Shown here in pieces: positions 6,410-8,858 of a stretch of DNA of 8,858 nt. The notes under the pieces were generated by a model, which worked only from the letters and a program-made list of their open reading frames with translations, ran no database searches and was not told the origin of the DNA. Source of the DNA: Verrucomicrobiota bacterium (GTDB lineage Bacteria > Verrucomicrobiota > Verrucomicrobiia > Opitutales > Opitutaceae). Where the stretch lies: positions 1-8,858 of the forward strand of contig JAURJO010000322.1 of NCBI GenBank assembly GCA_030832235.1, read 5' to 3'. Position numbers and translations under genes: made by a program. The stretch's first letter is position 1; each line of letters begins with the position of its first letter.

Positions 6410-6936
6410 ATCCGGTCTCGGTGCGTCTGGTGACGGTCGCGCTTCTTTCCCTGGTCCTCTCCGCCTGCGCCCGGGAAGGGGCGGCGCCGGCGTCCAAGAC
6501 TCCAGCCGCCGCGGCCAAGGGTGTCCTGCACTTTTTCCCGATCCGCGTCGGGGAAAAAACCGTGCGCATGCAGCTCGCCGTGCGGATGGAGGAGATGCAA
6601 CGCGGCCTGATGGATCGGCGCGACCTTGGCGCCGACGACGGCATGATCTTCGTCTACGAGAAGCCGCAGCAGATGAGCTTCTGGATGCGTAACACCCCCA
6701 CGCCCCTCGACATCGGGTTCTTCCGTTCCGACGGCTCCCTGGCTGAGGTGCATCCGTTGCATCCGTTCGACGAGCGGCCGGTCGCTTCCGGCGGGAGTGA
6801 CCTGCGCTTCGCCCTCGAGGCAAATCAGGGCTGGTATCGGGCCCATGGTATCAAGCCCGGGACCAAGCTGGATCTCGCCGCGTTGGCCGCCGCCTTGAAG
6901 GAACGCGGATTCGATCCGGCGAAATACGGGCTTTGA
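6397..6936 (+). CDS. DUF192-domain lipoprotein
   Basis: The 179-residue protein has a lipoprotein signal peptide. It starts with M-K-N, followed by a hydrophobic stretch at 11-23 and the lipobox L21-S-A-C24, so it should be lipidated at C24 and placed in a membrane. An Ala/Pro-rich linker at about 25-40 leads to a DUF192 domain at about 45-155. Characteristic DUF192 phrases are QRGLMDRRDL, DDGMIFVYE, MSFWMRNTPTPLDIGFF and the tail block ALEANQGWYRAHGIKPG. DUF192 proteins form a small beta-rich fold of unknown biochemical role, often secreted. The start is GTG at 6397. GTG at 6421 would still give a signal peptide and cannot be excluded, and neither has a Shine-Dalgarno. It is transcribed divergently from the M24 peptidase with only about 48 nt between the chosen starts. 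Confidence 0.88.
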   Translation: MKNANPVSVRLVTVALLSLVLSACAREGAAPASKTPAAAAKGVLHFFPIRVGEKTVRMQLAVRMEEMQRGLMDRRDLGADDGMIFVYEKPQQMSFWMRNTPTPLDIGFFRSDGSLAEVHPLHPFDERPVASGGSDLRFALEANQGWYRAHGIKPGTKLDLAALAAALKERGFDPAKYGL

Positions 6937-7030
6937 AGGATGCCGCGGAGCGATTGGCCGCAGGCGCCGGGTCTGGTTCGTGGAAGGCCCGGGGCGGCTC
7001 CGCCGCAGCCAACGGGGAGTTGAGTTGGAC

Positions 7031-7069
7031 CACGGAGGGCACGGAGGCCCAATCCGAGTTCACAGAGCT
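7031..7069. repeat. 9-nt-period tract, CACGGAGG type
   Basis: cacggaggg (7031-7039) is followed directly by cacggaggc (7040-7048), with a related cacagagct at 7061-7069. The run is preceded by ttggac and followed by gtaatgcgaatgacgg. I recall CACAGAGG/CACGGAGG tracts of this kind as dispersed intergenic repeats in environmental bacterial genomes, but cannot search for copies here. Confidence 0.6.
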
Positions 7070-7187
7070 CGTAATGCGAATGACGGAACCGGTCTGGTTT
7101 GGCCGCGACTGCCCGCCGCGGAACATGCCGAACCGAATGCTACCAGTGATTTGAAGTGGCGGAATGAATCCCTGCCTATCCGAGGGA

Positions 7188-7204
7188 ACCCGCCTGAGGC
7201 GGGT
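7188..7204. repeat. Perfect 7-bp stem hairpin
   Basis: ACCCGCC-TGA-GGCGGGT forms a perfect 7-bp stem with a 3-nt loop. It is followed by ctacacc rather than a T-run, so it is unlikely to be an intrinsic terminator. It has the look of a REP-like palindromic unit. Confidence 0.6.
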
Positions 7205-7213
7205 CTACACCCT

Positions 7214-7285
7214 CGGCTACACCTTAAGCGTTTCTTGAAGACCATCGGTCCGGATTTTCCGGACGAAGGGCATCCCGTGTAGCCG
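7214..7285. repeat. Inverted repeat enclosing an inner hairpin
   Basis: cggctacac (7214-7222) and gtgtagccg (7277-7285) are perfect 9-nt inverted arms enclosing 54 nt. Inside lies a second perfect hairpin, tccgga-ttt-tccgga (7249-7263). The nested arrangement could fold as a single-stranded RNA or DNA structure, like a small non-autonomous palindromic element. Confidence 0.55.
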
Positions 7286-7356
7286 CGGCCGCCCGCCGCG
7301 GAGCATGCCGAAATGAAGGCCGGCGAAGGGCATTCTTAATCGCTCTGCGTTGTTAA

Positions 7357-7383
7357 CCGCGGATGCCGCGGATTCAGCGGACG
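7357..7383. repeat. 9-nt-period tract, CCGCGGATK type (three units)
   Basis: Three consecutive 9-nt units: ccgcggatg (7357-7365), ccgcggatt (7366-7374) and cagcggacg (7375-7383). The first two differ at one base and the third is more diverged. The period matches the other tandem tracts in this region although the unit sequence differs. Confidence 0.7.
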
Positions 7384-7405
7384 AGGAAAGGGGCCGCCGC
7401 AGTCT

Positions 7406-7459
7406 CAGGGTTTCCCCAATATCCCTAGTCTCCCCGGTCTTACCCGTCTTCCTCTTCTT
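7406..7459. repeat. 9-nt-period tract, CCCNGTCTT type (about six units)
   Basis: Six consecutive 9-nt units can be laid out: cagggtttc, cccaatatc, cctagtctc, cccggtctt, acccgtctt and cctcttctt. The middle ones share a ccc-n-gtctt core. Read on the minus strand, the same tract would give Lys/Glu-Thr-Gly triplets, which explains a spurious open frame there. Confidence 0.6.
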
Positions 7460-7472
7460 GGCATGGATCTTA

Positions 7473-7545
7473 CTGCTGCGCCTCCTGAGCCTTTTTGCGG
7501 CCAACCCAGCCGATGGCCGCGAAGAGGCGCAAGGACGCGCATAAG
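7473..7545. repeat. Imperfect ~30-nt inverted repeat pair
   Basis: The right arm begins ggccgcgaagaggcgcaagg (7515-7534). The left arm (7473-7502) read on the minus strand begins ggccgcaaaaaggctcagga. The two match at most positions over about 27-30 nt, ending gcgcagcag and gcgcataag. A 12-nt spacer (7503-7514) separates them, so a long imperfect stem-loop is possible. It lies about 50 nt beyond the stop of the minus-strand unknown gene. Confidence 0.6.
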
Positions 7546-7595
7546 TCGGGCTCAATCCATCAAGCTTGGGGGGCTCGATGGGCGAGCGTTCCCGG

Positions 7596-8042
7596 TCAGC
7601 GTGATGTTTCCTTCGGGATTTCGTTGTCGGTGCGGATCATCAGCACCGGGGTCTTGGTCTTCACCCAGACGTCGGTCTCCTTGAAGAACTTCGCGGGGAC
7701 GTTCTCGATCGCCTCGCCGACGGTCTTCACGGGCAGGAGGCTGCCCTTCTTGGTGGTGTTCCAGTCGTAGGCCGCGCGGAAGATGCGCTCCTGCGTTGTG
7801 GCGACACTCTCGCTCTCGGGGATCTGCAGCACCCAACCGGCGAAATCATTTTTCGGCAGACGGTCCTCGGGGTCGCTGAGCAGGATCACGAATTGCTTCT
7901 TGAGGGGAGGCGGCTTCTCGCCCTCGCCGGGATCGGGCTGGGCGGCGAGATTGAGCTCCTCCATCACGCGGCGCAGCACCGCGGGGGAGATTTCGTTTTT
8001 CTTCAGGATCTCGGCGACCTTGTTGACGTCGATCTTGGCCAT
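7596..8042 (-). CDS. Conserved-looking hypothetical protein of unknown function
   Basis: I do not recognise this 148-residue protein. From the ATG at 8042 it begins MAKIDVNKVAEILKK and continues with a predicted helical segment to about residue 35 (PAVLRRVMEELNL). A Pro/Glu-rich linker follows (about 36-49, PDPGEGEKPPP). A mixed alpha/beta core comes next, with FVILLSDPEDRLPKNDFAGWVLQIPE, an ERIFRAAYDWN helix, and KTKTPVLMIRT near the end. No signal peptide, membrane segment, Cys pair or catalytic motif is evident, so it is probably a soluble cytoplasmic protein. A longer frame (start at 8102) is open, but its extra 20 residues look non-coding and include the hairpin at 8059-8074. The ATG has no Shine-Dalgarno. 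Base composition matches the neighbouring genes. It is transcribed divergently from the Nudix gene. Confidence 0.75.
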   Translation of the reverse strand: MAKIDVNKVAEILKKNEISPAVLRRVMEELNLAAQPDPGEGEKPPPLKKQFVILLSDPEDRLPKNDFAGWVLQIPESESVATTQERIFRAAYDWNTTKKGSLLPVKTVGEAIENVPAKFFKETDVWVKTKTPVLMIRTDNEIPKETSR

Positions 8043-8058
8043 GGTGTGGAAAGGGAAG

Positions 8059-8074
8059 GTCTGGAGACAGACCA
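8059..8074. promoter_or_regulatory. Perfect inverted repeat upstream of the unknown gene
   Basis: GGTCTG-GAGA-CAGACC is a perfect 6-bp stem with a 4-nt loop, located 16 nt before the ATG at 8042 on the minus strand. It lies in the 103-nt divergent gap. It could be an operator acting on one or both genes, or a 5'-leader hairpin in the minus-strand transcript. Confidence 0.4.
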
Positions 8075-8145
8075 AACCACGCCGCTGACCAAGCCTAATC
8101 ATCGCCGCGCTTTACTCGCGCGCCGCGGAAGGCCTTCGTTCCGGC

Positions 8146-8679
8146 ATGGCAGCGACGGAAGAATGGTTCGATGTGGTGAACGAGCGCGACGAGGTCGTCG
8201 GGCGTGAGACGCGGCGCGAGGTGCACGCGCGCGGGCTCTGGCATCGCGCGGTGCACATCCTGGTCTTTGACCGGAGCGGCCGAGTCCTGCTGCAGAAGCG
8301 CTCCATGCTGAAGGACCTTTCGCCCGGGCTTTGGGATTCCTCATGCTCCGGGCATCTCGATGCCGGTGAGGACTACGATTCGGCGGCCGGGCGTGAGCTC
8401 GGGGAGGAAATCGGCGTGCGGCTCGCGGATGGCGTATTGCCCCGGCGCTGGTTTCGCGTGGAGGCGTGCGTGGAGACCGGTTGGGAGTTCGTCTGGGTCT
8501 ACCACCTGCGCCATGACGGCCCGGTTGTTATCGACGAACGCGAGATCCAGTTCGCCGAGTGGGTTGAGCCGGCCGAGGTTTCACGCCGCATCGCGCGTAC
8601 GCCGGCCGACTTCTGCCCTTCGTTCAAACTGATCTGGCCCTTGGCGGCGGCCCGGCTGGCCGAAGTCGCGAAGCCGTAA
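8146..8679 (+). CDS. Nudix hydrolase (YfcD-like, related to type 1 IPP isomerase)
   Basis: The 177-residue protein has a perfect Nudix box at 69-91: G69-x5-E75-x7-R83-E84-L-G-E87-E88-I-G90-V. The Glu residues of this box bind the metal for pyrophosphate hydrolysis. The N-terminus (EWFDVVNERDEVVGRETR, then LWHRAVHILVFD at 31-42 and LLQKRS at 48-53) matches the arrangement of YfcD-type Nudix enzymes and of isopentenyl-diphosphate isomerase. C67 in DSSCSGH lies where IPP isomerase has its catalytic Cys. The overall pattern is nearer YfcD than true Idi, so I do not assign isomerase activity; the substrate is unknown. The start ATG at 8146 is preceded by GGAAGG at a long spacing (13 nt). The gene converges on the Ppx/GppA-family gene with a 9-nt gap. 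Confidence 0.87.
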   Translation: MAATEEWFDVVNERDEVVGRETRREVHARGLWHRAVHILVFDRSGRVLLQKRSMLKDLSPGLWDSSCSGHLDAGEDYDSAAGRELGEEIGVRLADGVLPRRWFRVEACVETGWEFVWVYHLRHDGPVVIDEREIQFAEWVEPAEVSRRIARTPADFCPSFKLIWPLAAARLAEVAKP

Positions 8680-8688
8680 CGGGCGAAC

Positions 8689-8858
8689 TCAGCCGAGGCC
8701 CAGTGCTTCGGCCGCGATGCCGTACCGTAGGTTGCAGAGCGAGTGGTGCACGGCGTCCGCGCCGGCGTGCTCGAGCAGGGCCACGACGGTGGCGAGCGCA
8801 GCCGGAAAAACATCCGCGCGGGTGGCGGCCAGGCCCGGGACCGCCTGCCGTTCCGCGA
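8689..8858 (-). CDS. Ppx/GppA-family exopolyphosphatase, C-terminal end (partial)
   Basis: A minus-strand frame is open from the right edge (first whole codon at 8856) to the TGA at 8691-8689 and shows 56 residues. The segment VPGLAATRADVFPAALATVV and the ending with HHSLCNLRYGIAAEALGL fit the end of the Ppx/GppA actin-like fold. In that family a Pro-Gly-x(4)-RAD motif is followed by a helix, and a V-S-x-x-x-L-R-x-G-like strand precedes the C-terminus. Family members hydrolyse inorganic polyphosphate or pppGpp. If the protein ends here, it is the short two-domain form without the C-terminal HD-like domain. Most of the gene is outside the window, so specificity cannot be judged. Confidence 0.75.
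   Translation of the reverse strand, partial: AERQAVPGLAATRADVFPAALATVVALLEHAGADAVHHSLCNLRYGIAAEALGLG

Larger units (their letters stand above)
7111..7312. repeat. Direct repeat pair at 180-nt spacing
   Basis: A 22-nt unit, GCCCGCCGCGGA-(A/G)-CATGCCGAA, occurs at 7111-7132 and at 7291-7312 with a single mismatch. Partial similarity continues just upstream (gccgcg at 7102-7107 and at 7282-7287). The two copies bracket the hairpin-bearing stretch 7188-7285, so they may mark the ends of a small repeated cassette. Confidence 0.7.
6937..7595. other. Gene-free, repeat-rich intergenic region
   Basis: I see no convincing gene in these roughly 660 bases between the DUF192 stop and the stop of the minus-strand unknown gene. 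Open frames are present on both strands. Their translations follow the repeat periods (Lys/Glu-Thr-Gly triplets on the minus strand, a hydrophobic Leu-rich run on the plus strand) and they have no start context. The region holds several 9-nt-period imperfect tandem tracts, a 22-nt direct repeat at 180-nt spacing, small perfect hairpins and an imperfect inverted repeat of about 30 nt. No intrinsic terminator with a T-run is visible after either neighbouring gene. It reads like accumulated, decaying small interspersed repeats, of a kind I recall from intergenic regions of Verrucomicrobiota and Planctomycetota. Confidence 0.7.

Noticed and set aside
6994..7006. Small hairpin (gcggc-tcc-gccgc) after the DUF192 gene as its terminator
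   Set aside because: The stem is only 5 bp and no T-run follows, so it does not qualify as an intrinsic terminator.
7350..7544. 64-residue plus-strand frame with a hydrophobic, membrane-like stretch
   Set aside because: The Leu-rich run is the translation of the repeat tract at 7406-7500. There is no Shine-Dalgarno and it spans separate repeat units.
7217..7555. 112-residue minus-strand frame with Lys-Thr-Gly/Glu-Thr triplets in the intergenic region
   Set aside because: The triplet pattern is a direct read-out of the 9-nt-period DNA repeat, and the frame runs through several unrelated repeat elements. Similar frames are often annotated spuriously.
6937..7595. CRISPR array or tandem satellite in the repeat-rich region
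   Set aside because: Repeat units are 9 nt with no spacers of uniform length, and the 22-nt direct repeat occurs only twice at 180-nt spacing. There are no cas genes.
8146..8679. Assignment of the Nudix gene as isopentenyl-diphosphate isomerase (idi)
   Set aside because: The Cys position is suggestive, but the N-terminal and core pattern fits YfcD-type Nudix hydrolases better, so no symbol was given.

Overview
The window looks like chromosomal DNA of a Gram-negative, high-GC bacterium. The likeliest source is the Verrucomicrobiota, family Opitutaceae. That placement is inferred from the protein style, the scarcity of Shine-Dalgarno sequences, the LPS-heptose genes and the kind of intergenic repeat debris. 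No rRNA or other phylogenetic marker is present to confirm it. I see no tRNA, CRISPR array, phage, integrase or transposase.

Layout. (1) Positions 1-789, plus strand: the 3' part of a DUF3445 / heme-dependent oxidative N-demethylase-like gene, open to the left edge. (2) Positions 812-845: a strong hairpin with flanking A and T runs, acting as a bidirectional terminator between this gene and a convergent small secreted EF-hand protein (862-1134, minus). (3) Positions 1232 to about 6348, minus strand: a tight six-gene cluster. In transcription order it encodes an M24 (Xaa-Pro) peptidase, a heptose-7-phosphate kinase, a GmhB-like HAD phosphatase, an Fpg/MutM-like DNA glycosylase, a TlyA rRNA methyltransferase and NAD kinase. 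Successive genes overlap by 4, 4, 8 and 4 nt, and the last junction is a 13-nt gap. (4) Positions 6397-6936, plus strand: a divergent DUF192 lipoprotein. (5) Positions 6937-7595: about 660 bases with no convincing gene, filled with 9-nt-period imperfect tandem tracts, direct repeats and inverted repeats. (6) Positions 7596-8042, minus: a small protein of unknown function, divergent from a YfcD-like Nudix hydrolase (8146-8679, plus). (7) Positions 8689-8858, minus: the 3' end of a Ppx/GppA-family phosphatase gene, running off the right edge.

How the genes work together. The kinase and GmhB-like phosphatase are successive steps of ADP-L-glycero-beta-D-manno-heptose synthesis for the LPS inner core. 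The kinase lacks a fused nucleotidyltransferase domain, so that enzyme must lie elsewhere, as must the isomerase GmhA. The other cluster members are housekeeping functions: peptide turnover, repair of oxidised bases, rRNA 2'-O-methylation and NADP supply. They appear to be co-transcribed rather than to form one pathway.

The window is mostly ordinary core genome. The points most worth a second look are the structured repeat-rich intergenic region, an Fpg paralogue that has lost its zinc-finger cysteines, a GmhB-like enzyme without the zinc-binding loop, and the uncharacterised 148-residue protein with a perfect hairpin just upstream of its start.
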